9,298 bases of DNA, taken from positions 1 through 9,298 of the forward strand of contig CAIMPQ010000111.1 in the NCBI GenBank assembly GCA_903843315.1. Direction: 5' to 3'. The notes below the pieces were generated by a model. The model was not told where the DNA came from. It saw only the letters and a program-made list of their open reading frames with translations, and made no database searches. The position numbers and the translations under genes are program-made. The stretch comes from an uncultured beta proteobacterium (GTDB lineage Bacteria > Pseudomonadota > Gammaproteobacteria > Burkholderiales > Burkholderiaceae). Below are positions 1-6,953 of this stretch, piece after piece (position 1 is the stretch's first letter; every line of letters begins with the position of its first letter).

Positions 1-102
1 GGCAAGCATTCCCTTGTCTTGCTGAGCAAGACAGTCCTCTTCTGAGGCGAACCATCCTTCAAAGCGATGGTCTAGTGGGCAAGCAAGGTTATAAACTTTC
101 AT
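1..102 (-). CDS. DUF1178 family protein, N-terminal fragment (gene runs off the window)
   Basis: Only the first 34 codons are visible, read from ATG at 102-100 with no stop before the window edge. The translation begins MKVYNLACPLDHRFEGWF and continues through residues such as ASEEDCLAQQ. This matches the start of the DUF1178 family, small proteins of roughly 140-150 residues in proteobacteria that open with a short strand, a Cys, an H-x-F-E-G-W-F signature and an acidic helix, and then normally carry a CP-x-C zinc-ribbon-like motif. That motif would lie just outside the window. The family has no established biochemical function. The start fits the family N-terminus well, but no Shine-Dalgarno sequence precedes it. 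It follows the NUDIX gene by 66 nt on the same strand, an arrangement I recall from other Burkholderiales. Recognition is from the N-terminus only. Confidence 0.8.
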   Translation of the reverse strand, partial: MKVYNLACPLDHRFEGWFASEEDCLAQQDKGMLA

Positions 103-109
103 AAAACTA

Positions 110-137
110 TATATAGGGGCAAAAATGCTAAATTCAA
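110..137 (-). promoter_or_regulatory. Candidate sigma-70 promoter for the DUF1178 gene
   Basis: Reading the minus strand, TTGAAT (137-132) and TATATA (115-110) are separated by 16 nt. Each matches the sigma-70 consensus at four of six positions. A start about 7 nt after the -10 box would fall at roughly 102-103, on the ATG itself, which fits the absence of a ribosome binding site. The region is AT-rich, so such boxes arise easily by chance. The gene could instead be co-transcribed with the NUDIX gene, as I see no terminator in the 66-nt gap. Confidence 0.3.
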
Positions 138-168
138 TGCCACTATTTTAATCGGGATTAGTTACTGC

Positions 169-792
169 CTACTTATTAAGCTTCTCAGTTGGCTTAATAG
201 TAGGCTTCGGACTGACTAGGCCTCGGCGATAACGGTCCAGCCAATAGGTCGCAATAGTCGTTTTAACGTCTGTGATCTCGCCACTCTCAACCCAAGCCAT
301 CAGTTGCTCAAGTGGGGCGGCAAAGACGTCTAAAAACTCCTCCGCATCGAGGTGGCTCTTTCCAGGCTTGAGATCCTCAGCCAAATAGATATCAATAAAT
401 TCCGTTGAATAGGAAATCACTGGATGGATGCGACGAATAAAGCTCCACTTTTGCGCGGTATATCCAGTTTCTTCTTCTAACTCCCGTTTTGCACATAGCA
501 GATGGTCTTCGCATGCATCTAATTTACCCGCTGGGATCTCGATACAAGACTTGGTAATGGGATAGCGATATTGCCGCTCTAAGAGCACCCTGCCATCATC
601 TAGTAGCGCCACAATGGCAACTGCTCCAGGATGGGTTAAATACTCCCGAATAGCTTCCCCACCATCTGGCAAGGAAACCTTATCCCGTTTCATATTTAAG
701 AAGATGCCGCCATAAATATCTTCGCCAGAAATGCGTTCTTCCCGCAAATGGGCATCTCCAGAAGTAAGGTCTTCGAATGATTTTTCAGTCAT
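169..792 (-). CDS. NUDIX hydrolase, probable ADP-ribose pyrophosphatase
   Basis: This cytoplasmic 207-residue enzyme contains a perfect NUDIX box (G-x5-E-x7-R-E-U-x-E-E-x-G-U) from Gly89 to Tyr111, including the metal-binding core RELEEETGY at 103-111. The fold around it fits the ADP-ribose pyrophosphatase branch (NudF-like). There is an N-terminal beta region with an acidic start, then HPGAVAIVALLDDGRVLLERQYR-like strands (54-76) and the EIPAGK segment just before the box. After the box, HPVISYSTEF (123-132) sits where family members have a proline-containing substrate loop. Such enzymes hydrolyse ADP-ribose to AMP and ribose 5-phosphate using Mg2+, clearing a reactive NAD breakdown product. 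The exact substrate cannot be fixed from sequence, and GDP-mannose or another nucleotide sugar is the main alternative. The ATG at 792-790 is the first in frame and suits the family length; no Shine-Dalgarno is evident. The gene lies 127 nt downstream of nuoN beyond a terminator, so it probably has its own promoter. Stop codon is TAG. Confidence 0.93.
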   Translation of the reverse strand: MTEKSFEDLTSGDAHLREERISGEDIYGGIFLNMKRDKVSLPDGGEAIREYLTHPGAVAIVALLDDGRVLLERQYRYPITKSCIEIPAGKLDACEDHLLCAKRELEEETGYTAQKWSFIRRIHPVISYSTEFIDIYLAEDLKPGKSHLDAEEFLDVFAAPLEQLMAWVESGEITDVKTTIATYWLDRYRRGLVSPKPTIKPTEKLNK

Positions 793-814
793 ATATAGTT
801 CGGTATTTTTAAAC

Positions 815-842
815 AGAATATCTTACAAAAATCAGATGTCAG
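815..842 (-). promoter_or_regulatory. Candidate sigma-70 promoter for the NUDIX gene
   Basis: On the minus strand CTGACA (842-837, five of six consensus bases) and TATTCT (820-815, four of six) are separated by 16 nt. The predicted start near 808 would give a 5' leader of about 16 nt with no clear Shine-Dalgarno. The position, after the nuoN terminator and just before the NUDIX start, is where a promoter is needed. This is a pattern match by eye only. Confidence 0.38.
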
Positions 843-859
843 TTTAGTTGCGATCTGAT
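831..859. repeat. 7-bp inverted repeat with 15-nt spacer upstream of the NUDIX gene
   Basis: Perfect 7-bp arms ATCTGAT (853-859) and ATCAGAT (831-837) flank a 15-nt spacer. The candidate -35 box of the NUDIX promoter (837-842) abuts the inner side of one arm, so the repeat could be an operator. Read on the minus strand, the second arm runs into five T residues, so a weak hairpin terminator is also possible. The arms have only two G-C pairs and the loop is long, so a stable RNA hairpin is unlikely. A chance occurrence is not excluded. Confidence 0.35.
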
Positions 860-869
860 AGCCCAGCAC

Positions 870-903
870 AAAATAATAAAGGCCCCAAATAGGAGCCTTT
901 ATC
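870..903 (-). terminator. Rho-independent terminator of the nuo operon
   Basis: On the minus-strand transcript the left arm (903-892) and right arm (886-875) pair over 12 positions, with a core of AAAGGC against GCCTTT, two G-U wobbles and a 5-nt loop (TATTT). The right arm leads into a U-rich tail (ATTTTG, 874-869). It begins about 17 nt after the nuoN stop codon. One wobble pair (894 with 884) would be a C-A mismatch in the plus-strand transcript, so the structure favours the minus strand. It should end most transcription from nuo before the NUDIX gene. Confidence 0.85.
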
Positions 904-919
904 TGGATATTTTAAAGTC

Positions 920-2419
920 TTATGAGCCCAACAAGGTGCGACGCATGGCATCCAAGCAAATCGTCATCAAACCTGCTGGCACAATTCCGAGAACCAAAAC
1001 CAGAATGCAGTTCAAGCTCAAGATGCCCTTAGCAATGCCTGAGCCCGTAACTGTAATCTCATGCTCTGGCTCATCAAAGTACATGACTTTGACAACGCGC
1101 AAATAGTAGAAAGCGCCAATCAATGAGGCCATCACTGCAATGATCGCAATGAAAGTGTGCTCAGCATCTACTAATGCTTCTAAGACTCCCAATTTAGCGG
1201 CAAAACCTACCGTAGGCGGAATACCCGCGAGAGAGAACATCATGACTAAGCCAATAAAGGCAAACCAAGGGTGTGTCTTATTTAGACCTTTAAGTCCAGA
1301 TAAGGTTTCACAGTCGTATCCTTTACGAGATAAAACCATTAACAAGCCAAAGCTTCCTAAAGTAGTGAGTACATAGGTAATTACATAGAACATCGCTGCA
1401 CTGAATGCATGATCATCAAAAACAGACAGCATGCCTAGTAGCACAAAGCCCATCTGTGCAATGGCCGAATAAGCCAACATGCGTTTCACATTTGTTTGAG
1501 CAATCGCCGTAATGTTACCTACAAACAGTGATAACACTGCAAGCAAGATCAGCATCGGCTGCCAGTCTCCCAGGAGTGGCAACAAGGTATTAACCAGTAA
1601 GCGGAACAACAAAGCAAAGGCAGCCAGCTTAGGCGCAGCTGCAATCATTAATGTTACGGCAGTGGGCGCACCTTGATAAACATCAGGTACCCACATATGA
1701 AATGGCACCACACCGAGTTTAAAAGCCAAACCAGAAACAATGAATACCAAACCAAAAGCCATTACCAAATGATTAACCCGAGGATCAGCAACAGTCTTAA
1801 AGATTTCGATTAAATCTAAGGAGCCGGTGACGCCATACAGCATCGACATACCGTATAACAGGAATCCAGAAGCTAGTGCACCTAGAATGAAGTACTTAAT
1901 GCCCGCCTCAACGCTCTTCTCACTACTATGCCGCATGGCAACCAAGGCATAGGTTGGCAACGCCATCAGTTCAAGGCCAAGATATAAAGTTAATAGGTTT
2001 GCGCCTGAAATCAATACAAACTGGCCCAGTAGAGCGAGCAAAGCTAAGACAATAAAGTCGGGGCGGAACAGTGCACGATCCATCAAATATTGCTTAGAGT
2101 AAATCAAGCTAATTAAGACAGCGCCGCAGGAACACGCTTTCAACAGATTAGAAAATGGGTCTGACTGGAATAAACCATTCATTGCGACGAGTGAAGGATC
2201 GCCCATGCGACCAATCAAGGCAATAATCAAATAGACCAGCAAAATAATCGAAAAGAAATAAACAAAGCCAACTCCACGTGGAGTGTGAAAGATGTCCTGC
2301 TCTACCCCAGGAGTTGAGGTGACTCTCTCGGGAACATACACGCTAGCTACCAATAAAAGACAGGTAACTACCAGTAGAACGAGTTCCGGCAGGATGGCGT
2401 ATAGGTCGAATGCTTGCAT
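920..2419 (-). CDS. nuoN: NADH-quinone oxidoreductase subunit N
   Basis: This 499-residue polytopic inner-membrane protein is the antiporter-like pumping module nearest the central axis of complex I. It belongs to the same Mrp-antiporter-related family as NuoL and NuoM. Residues expected for proton translocation are visible: Glu150 in the LYLGLELMALP segment, Lys234 in AFKLGVVPFHMWVPD, Lys264 in the APKLAAFALLFR helix and Lys409 in GFAAKLG. These correspond to Glu133, Lys217, Lys247 and Lys395 of E. coli NuoN. The N-terminus (PELVLLVVTCLLLV) and a 490-500 residue length are usual for betaproteobacteria. The start lies 10 nt after the nuoM stop, with only a weak GAG at 2431-2429 as ribosome binding site. 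It is the last nuo gene, with the operon terminator immediately after. The DUF2818 gene that I recall following nuoN in many Burkholderiales is not present. Confidence 0.98.
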   Translation of the reverse strand: MQAFDLYAILPELVLLVVTCLLLVASVYVPERVTSTPGVEQDIFHTPRGVGFVYFFSIILLVYLIIALIGRMGDPSLVAMNGLFQSDPFSNLLKACSCGAVLISLIYSKQYLMDRALFRPDFIVLALLALLGQFVLISGANLLTLYLGLELMALPTYALVAMRHSSEKSVEAGIKYFILGALASGFLLYGMSMLYGVTGSLDLIEIFKTVADPRVNHLVMAFGLVFIVSGLAFKLGVVPFHMWVPDVYQGAPTAVTLMIAAAPKLAAFALLFRLLVNTLLPLLGDWQPMLILLAVLSLFVGNITAIAQTNVKRMLAYSAIAQMGFVLLGMLSVFDDHAFSAAMFYVITYVLTTLGSFGLLMVLSRKGYDCETLSGLKGLNKTHPWFAFIGLVMMFSLAGIPPTVGFAAKLGVLEALVDAEHTFIAIIAVMASLIGAFYYLRVVKVMYFDEPEHEITVTGSGIAKGILSLNCILVLVLGIVPAGLMTICLDAMRRTLLGS

Positions 2420-2429
2420 TTGCTTTTAC

Positions 2430-3896
2430 TCAGAGTTTGCTTACAGCAACATGCTGTAGCAGATTAATCACAGCTGGATGGATGATGTCAGTAAATGGTT
2501 TTGGATATACACCCATACCAATGACGCAGATGGTTAAGACAGCCATCATGAAATATTCACGAGCATTGAGGTCTTTGAGTTCATCAACATGGGTATTCGT
2601 AATGGCGCCGAAGAACACCCGTTTGACCATCCATAATGAATAGGCAGCCCCCAGAATCAAGGCAGTCGCTGCCAAGATACCAATGACAAAGTCATAGTCA
2701 ACGGCAGCCAAGATCACCATGAACTCACCAACGAAACCTGAAGTTGCCGGCAAGCCGCAGTTTGCCAGCGCCATCAATACTGCAAAGGCAGTAAAAGCAG
2801 GCATCCGGTGTACTACCCCACCGTAATCCGCAATTTGACGGGTATGCATACGGTCGTAAAGAACGCCGATTGCAAGGAACATGGCACCAGCAACAAAGCC
2901 GTGGGAAATCATTTGCACAATACCGCCCTCAATACCCAACGGGCTAAAGAGGAAGAAGCCGAGAGTAACGAAACCCATATGGGCTACTGATGAATAAGCC
3001 ACCAGCTTTTTCATATCCTTTTGGACTAAAGCAACCGCGCCAACATAGATGACTGCAACTAAGGATAAGAAGATCACAAATGGAGCGAGATATTGACTTG
3101 CATCTGGCGCAATCGGTAAGGAGAAACGCAAGAAGCCATAAGCTCCCAGTTTCAACATAATGGCCGCCAAGACTACGGAACCACCAGTTGGTGCTTCAAC
3201 GTGTACATCAGGCAACCAAGTATGCAAAGGCCACATTGGCACTTTTACGGCAAACGCCATAAAGAATGCAAAGAATAGAAGAATTTGCTCAACGATATCG
3301 AGACGCGCGTTATGCCAGGCCAAGATATCAAAGGTATTGGTGACGTTGTACAAGTACAGCATGGCAATTAAGGTTAATAAAGAGCCAAGCAAGGTATACA
3401 GGAAGAACTTAAAGGCAGCATAAATGCGGTTATGACCACCCCATACACCAATGATGATGTACATCGGAATCAAAGTCGCTTCAAAGAATACATAGAACAG
3501 CAAAGCATCCAGCGCACAAAATACGCCAATCATTAATCCTGATAGGATCATGAAAGAAGCCATGTATTGAGAAACCTTGGTATCAATGACTTCCCAAGCA
3601 GCGATCACTACAAAAATATTAATAAACGCAGTCAGTACGATGAACCATACAGAAATACCATCGATACCGAGGTAATAGTTAATGTCGTAGCGTGGAATCC
3701 AACTCATTTTTTCAACAAACTGCATACCAGGGTTGGCAATATCGAAACTCAAGACCAAAGGCAGTGTTGCAATGAATCCGAGGACGGCACCAATCAGGGC
3801 TAACCAGCGCACACCGGCGGATGGCTTCTCAGACCCATAGAACAAAATAATGAGTCCAAAAACAATCGGGGTCCAGATGGCGTAAGAAAGAATCAT
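2430..3896 (-). CDS. nuoM: NADH-quinone oxidoreductase subunit M
   Basis: This 488-residue membrane protein is the middle antiporter-like module of complex I, between NuoL and NuoN, and drives proton movement coupled to NADH oxidation. The hallmark residues are intact: Glu139 in the FYVFFEATLIPMY helix, Lys218 in AFAVKVPMWPLHTWLPD, Lys249 in AAIMLKLGAYG, His332 in ISHGF and Glu391 in SGFVGEF. These match the essential Glu144, Lys234, Lys265 and Glu407 positions of the E. coli subunit. The sequence is highly hydrophobic throughout, with a length close to the bacterial norm (about 490-510). The ATG at 3896-3894 gives the typical MILS N-terminus. The 24-nt gap from nuoL is the longest within this part of the operon and has no clear Shine-Dalgarno, so translation may rely on coupling to nuoL. 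Stop is TGA. Confidence 0.98.
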   Translation of the reverse strand: MILSYAIWTPIVFGLIILFYGSEKPSAGVRWLALIGAVLGFIATLPLVLSFDIANPGMQFVEKMSWIPRYDINYYLGIDGISVWFIVLTAFINIFVVIAAWEVIDTKVSQYMASFMILSGLMIGVFCALDALLFYVFFEATLIPMYIIIGVWGGHNRIYAAFKFFLYTLLGSLLTLIAMLYLYNVTNTFDILAWHNARLDIVEQILLFFAFFMAFAVKVPMWPLHTWLPDVHVEAPTGGSVVLAAIMLKLGAYGFLRFSLPIAPDASQYLAPFVIFLSLVAVIYVGAVALVQKDMKKLVAYSSVAHMGFVTLGFFLFSPLGIEGGIVQMISHGFVAGAMFLAIGVLYDRMHTRQIADYGGVVHRMPAFTAFAVLMALANCGLPATSGFVGEFMVILAAVDYDFVIGILAATALILGAAYSLWMVKRVFFGAITNTHVDELKDLNAREYFMMAVLTICVIGMGVYPKPFTDIIHPAVINLLQHVAVSKL

Positions 3897-3920
3897 AATG
3901 GCTACTTAAGTAACAAAGGC

Positions 3921-5978
3921 CTAGCGAACAAAAGGCAGGTAAGCGTACAAAACCCAAGCTAACAATACCGCTAAGCCCGCAATCATTGCGAAGGCATAGT
4001 GGTAGAGATAACCGGATTGCAAATGGCGAATTACGCCGGCAAAGCGCCCTACTGCATGCGCACTGCCATTAACAAAGAAACCGTCAATAATCTTTTGGTC
4101 ACCACGGTGCCATAAGAAACTACCGATCCAAATGAGACCTTTTGCAAATACCAACTGATTCAATTCATCCAGATAGTATTTGTGGTCGAACAGTTTTTTA
4201 ATGGGTGCAAAAGTTTCTGCGACCTTAGCAGGCAATTTAGGAGCCCACAGGTAACCAATTGCTGCAGTCAGCACACCCAAAACAACCAATAGCAATACTG
4301 GCGACGTAAACGCATGGATCGCCATGGCAATCGGACCATGGAATTCATCCTCAAGCTCCTTCATCACTGGATGACGTGCGATATCAATAAAGATGGAATC
4401 GCCAAAATACGTTCCAAATAACAGTGGAGTAATGGTGTAGAAACCAATAATGACCGATGGGATTGCCAATAGAATTAATGGCAATGTCACAACAAACGGG
4501 GATTCATGTGGCTTTTGGCCAGGAGCTAAACCATGATGCGCATGGTCATCACCCTGTTCTGCATGATCATCGTGATCGTGCGCATGGGCATCAGTATGGC
4601 CCCAACGTGCTTTGCCATGAAATACCCAGAAGTACAAACGGAATGAATACAAGGCCGTAACAAAGACGCTCACCATGACTGCAAAGTAAGCAAAGCCTGA
4701 GCCAGGAATATGGCTAGCAGCAACAGCCTCAATAATGGAATCTTTAGAATAGAAGCCAGAGAAGAAAGGTGTGCCGATCAGAGCCAAATTACCAAGCAAC
4801 ATCATTAGGCAAGTGAGTGGCATGTATTTCCAGAGACCACCCATTTTGCGCATATCTTGCTCATGGTGCATACCCAAAATGACACTACCCGCTGCAAGGA
4901 ACAATAAGGCCTTGAAGAATGCATGGGTCATCAAATGGAAAATGGCTACTGGATATGCGGATACCCCCAAGGCAACTGTCATGTAACCCAATTGAGATAG
5001 GGTTGAATACGCCACGACGCGCTTGATATCGTTTTGCACAATACCCAAGAAACCCATGAAGAGAGCCGTAATCGAGCCGATGATGAGGACAAAGCTCAAT
5101 GCCACATCCGAAAGCTCAAATAAAGGAGACATACGTGACACCATAAAGATGCCAGCAGTCACCATGGTTGCAGCATGGATCAATGCAGAAATTGGTGTTG
5201 GGCCTTCCATCGAGTCTGGCAACCAAACATGTAATGGGAACTGGGCTGATTTTCCCATTGCGCCGATAAACAAGCAGATGCAAATCACCGTTACTAAACT
5301 CCAGCTAGTACCCGGCAAGGTTTGCGCTGCTAATGCGGTGTTTTGAGAGAAGATCACGTCGTATTGCATGGAGCCTGTGCTTGCAAGCAATAAGCCAATA
5401 CCCAGAATGAAGCCAAAGTCGCCCACCCGGTTTACTAAGAAGGCTTTCATATTGGCAAAAACTGCTGATTGGCGCTCAAAATAGAAACCAATTAAGAGAT
5501 AGGAGACAACGCCAACGGCTTCCCAGCCAAAGAACAGTTGTAATAGGTTATTACTCATCACCAACATCAACATAGCGAAAGTAAATAAAGAGATATAAGA
5601 GAAGAAGCGGTTATAGCCCTCTTCACCCTGCATATAACCAATAGTGTAAATATGCACCATGAGTGACACAAAAGTCACCACACACATCATGGTTGCGGTT
5701 AATGGGTCAATGAGGAAGCCGATATCTAAATTGAGTTCACCTAATTCCATCCAATGGTATACGGTACCGTTGAAATAGAAGCCATCCATGACTTGCACCA
5801 ACACATTGCAAGATAAAACAAAAGCAATCGTTACACCAAGGATCGTTACAAATTGACATGCACCATGACCAATGCGATTACCGCCTAATTTAGTACCGAA
5901 GATACCGGCAATCATGGAGCCAACTAATGGCGCCAGGGGAATAGCACAGAGAATGGGGATATTTAAGGTGAATTGCAT
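3921..5978 (-). CDS. nuoL: NADH-quinone oxidoreductase subunit L
   Basis: This 685-residue protein is the distal and largest antiporter-like module of complex I, with the long lateral amphipathic helix that spans the membrane arm. The quinone-oxidoreductase N-terminal segment (LDIGFLIDPLTATM, 84-97) precedes the proton-antiporter core. Key residues are Glu153 in FFGWEAVGV, Lys243 in GKSAQFPLHVWLPD, His268 in ALIHAAT, His352 and Lys356 in THAFFKALLF, and Lys412 in GFYSKD. They correspond to E. coli Glu144, Lys229, His254, His338, Lys342 and Lys399. After the core, a loop at 461-491 is packed with His and Asp. The C-terminal part (about 540-685) carries the lateral helix region and a final membrane span ending AWVLYAYLP. 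The start is 2 nt after the nuoK stop, with a good ribosome site AAAAGG (5990-5985) inside the end of nuoK, so the two are translationally coupled. Stop is TAG. Confidence 0.98.
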   Translation of the reverse strand: MQFTLNIPILCAIPLAPLVGSMIAGIFGTKLGGNRIGHGACQFVTILGVTIAFVLSCNVLVQVMDGFYFNGTVYHWMELGELNLDIGFLIDPLTATMMCVVTFVSLMVHIYTIGYMQGEEGYNRFFSYISLFTFAMLMLVMSNNLLQLFFGWEAVGVVSYLLIGFYFERQSAVFANMKAFLVNRVGDFGFILGIGLLLASTGSMQYDVIFSQNTALAAQTLPGTSWSLVTVICICLFIGAMGKSAQFPLHVWLPDSMEGPTPISALIHAATMVTAGIFMVSRMSPLFELSDVALSFVLIIGSITALFMGFLGIVQNDIKRVVAYSTLSQLGYMTVALGVSAYPVAIFHLMTHAFFKALLFLAAGSVILGMHHEQDMRKMGGLWKYMPLTCLMMLLGNLALIGTPFFSGFYSKDSIIEAVAASHIPGSGFAYFAVMVSVFVTALYSFRLYFWVFHGKARWGHTDAHAHDHDDHAEQGDDHAHHGLAPGQKPHESPFVVTLPLILLAIPSVIIGFYTITPLLFGTYFGDSIFIDIARHPVMKELEDEFHGPIAMAIHAFTSPVLLLVVLGVLTAAIGYLWAPKLPAKVAETFAPIKKLFDHKYYLDELNQLVFAKGLIWIGSFLWHRGDQKIIDGFFVNGSAHAVGRFAGVIRHLQSGYLYHYAFAMIAGLAVLLAWVLYAYLPFVR

Positions 5979-5980
5979 GA

Positions 5981-6289
5981 CTAGCCTTTTAGGTGGTCCA
6001 GGTCTTCAGCATTAATGGTGTCCACCTTACGGAAGAGCACAACCAAGATTGCCAAACCGATAGCCGCTTCAGCAGCTGCCACAGTCAAAATAAAGAATAC
6101 GAATACTTGACCTGCCATATCCCCCAAATAATGAGAGAAGGCAATAAAGTTCATGTTCACCGCGAGAAGCATTAATTCAATGGCCATCAAGAGCACGATG
6201 ATGTTCTTGCGATTCAAAAAAATTCCAACAACACTAGTCGCAAATAGGATTGCACCAAGAACTAGGTAATGAGCGAGAGTGATATTCAT
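5981..6289 (-). CDS. nuoK: NADH-quinone oxidoreductase subunit K
   Basis: This 102-residue membrane protein has three transmembrane helices and forms part of the central hydrophilic axis of complex I, next to NuoJ and NuoN. The two buried glutamates needed for energy coupling are present: Glu38 in MAIELMLLAVN and Glu74 in TVAAAEAAIGLA, matching Glu36 and Glu72 of the E. coli subunit. Length is typical (about 100-102). The start codon overlaps the nuoJ stop as ATGA (6289-6286). A strong Shine-Dalgarno GGGGAGAAG (6300-6292) lies within the last codons of nuoJ, which supports both the start and translational coupling. Stop is TAG. Confidence 0.98.
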   Translation of the reverse strand: MNITLAHYLVLGAILFATSVVGIFLNRKNIIVLLMAIELMLLAVNMNFIAFSHYLGDMAGQVFVFFILTVAAAEAAIGLAILVVLFRKVDTINAEDLDHLKG

Positions 6290-6933
6290 TTCTTCTCCCC
6301 TCTAGAGTCTTGCTTTGCAGCCATATCTGAGTCCATCTTCACAATCCGCATCCGATCAGCAGCAACAACATTGACTTGCTCGTGGATGTTTTGGGATTTG
6401 GAATCTTTACGATTCCGTAAAGTCAAAGCCACCGCAGCAATAATGGCTACCAATAAGATGACACCGGCAACTTCGAAGGCATAAACATAGTCAACAAAGA
6501 TCAACATACCCAAAGCTTGGGTATTGTTAGCCATCATTTCTTCTGGCATCGGTTGTACCGGGGCATTAGTACCAATAAAGCTACGAATGATCACGATCGA
6601 TAACTCGAGAACAATGACGGCGCCCATTAAAAAGGCTACGGGTAAGTATTTTCTGAAGTCGCGGCGTAAGTGCTCTATGTCGAGATCTAGCATCATCACT
6701 ACGAAAAGGAATAAGACCATAACTGCGCCTACGTATACCAAGATCAAGGCTAGGCTTAAGAACTCGGCCTTGAGCAGCATCCAGAGACCAGATGCACAGA
6801 AGAAAGCCAATACTAGGAAAAGTGCAGCATGCACTGGATTGCGGGCTGTAATCACACGCACGGCAGAAATCACCAGCAAGCCTGCAAAGCCGTAAAAGAA
6901 AACAGCGAATAATGTAGATGGATCGAATGTCAT
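6286..6933 (-). CDS. nuoJ: NADH-quinone oxidoreductase subunit J
   Basis: This 215-residue inner-membrane protein has five predicted helices and lines the link between the quinone chamber and the antiporter-like modules. The third helix region AEFLSLALILVYVGAVMVLFLFVVMML (residues 56-82, quoted across two runs) contains Tyr67, equivalent to the conserved tyrosine at the pi-bulge that rotates during the catalytic cycle in structural work on complex I. Glu154 in YAFEVAGVILL is the usual acidic position of the last helix. After that helix a charged tail of about 43 residues (173-215) faces the aqueous phase, as in relatives from Burkholderiales. The start is 20 nt after the nuoI stop and lacks an obvious Shine-Dalgarno. 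The ATG gives the expected N-terminus with the first helix beginning near residue 8. Stop TGA overlaps the nuoK start. Confidence 0.97.
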   Translation of the reverse strand: MTFDPSTLFAVFFYGFAGLLVISAVRVITARNPVHAALFLVLAFFCASGLWMLLKAEFLSLALILVYVGAVMVLFLFVVMMLDLDIEHLRRDFRKYLPVAFLMGAVIVLELSIVIIRSFIGTNAPVQPMPEEMMANNTQALGMLIFVDYVYAFEVAGVILLVAIIAAVALTLRNRKDSKSQNIHEQVNVVAADRMRIVKMDSDMAAKQDSRGEKK

Positions 6934-6953
6934 ATTAGTTGTGCTTTATTCGA

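Noticed and set aside
103..168. Possible terminator between the NUDIX and DUF1178 genes
   Set aside because: The only pairing seen (TAAT/ATTA near 148-159) gives a 4-5 bp stem with almost no loop and no good U-tract, so it would not terminate.
4457..4660. Plus-strand open frame rich in His opposite the NuoL loop
   Set aside because: It is the antisense image of the His/Asp-rich codons of nuoL (CAT/ATG complementarity gives His and Met on the other strand). It has no family resemblance, and the minus-strand gene is unambiguous.
5023..5346. Plus-strand open frame of 107 codons inside nuoL
   Set aside because: It lies wholly within the conserved antiporter core of nuoL and shows no recognisable protein features. 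Long antisense frames are expected opposite conserved hydrophobic coding sequence.
6524..6895. Plus-strand open frame of 123 codons inside nuoJ
   Set aside because: It is fully antisense to nuoJ, its composition is Thr/Lys/Ile-rich without domains, and there is no sign of independent expression.
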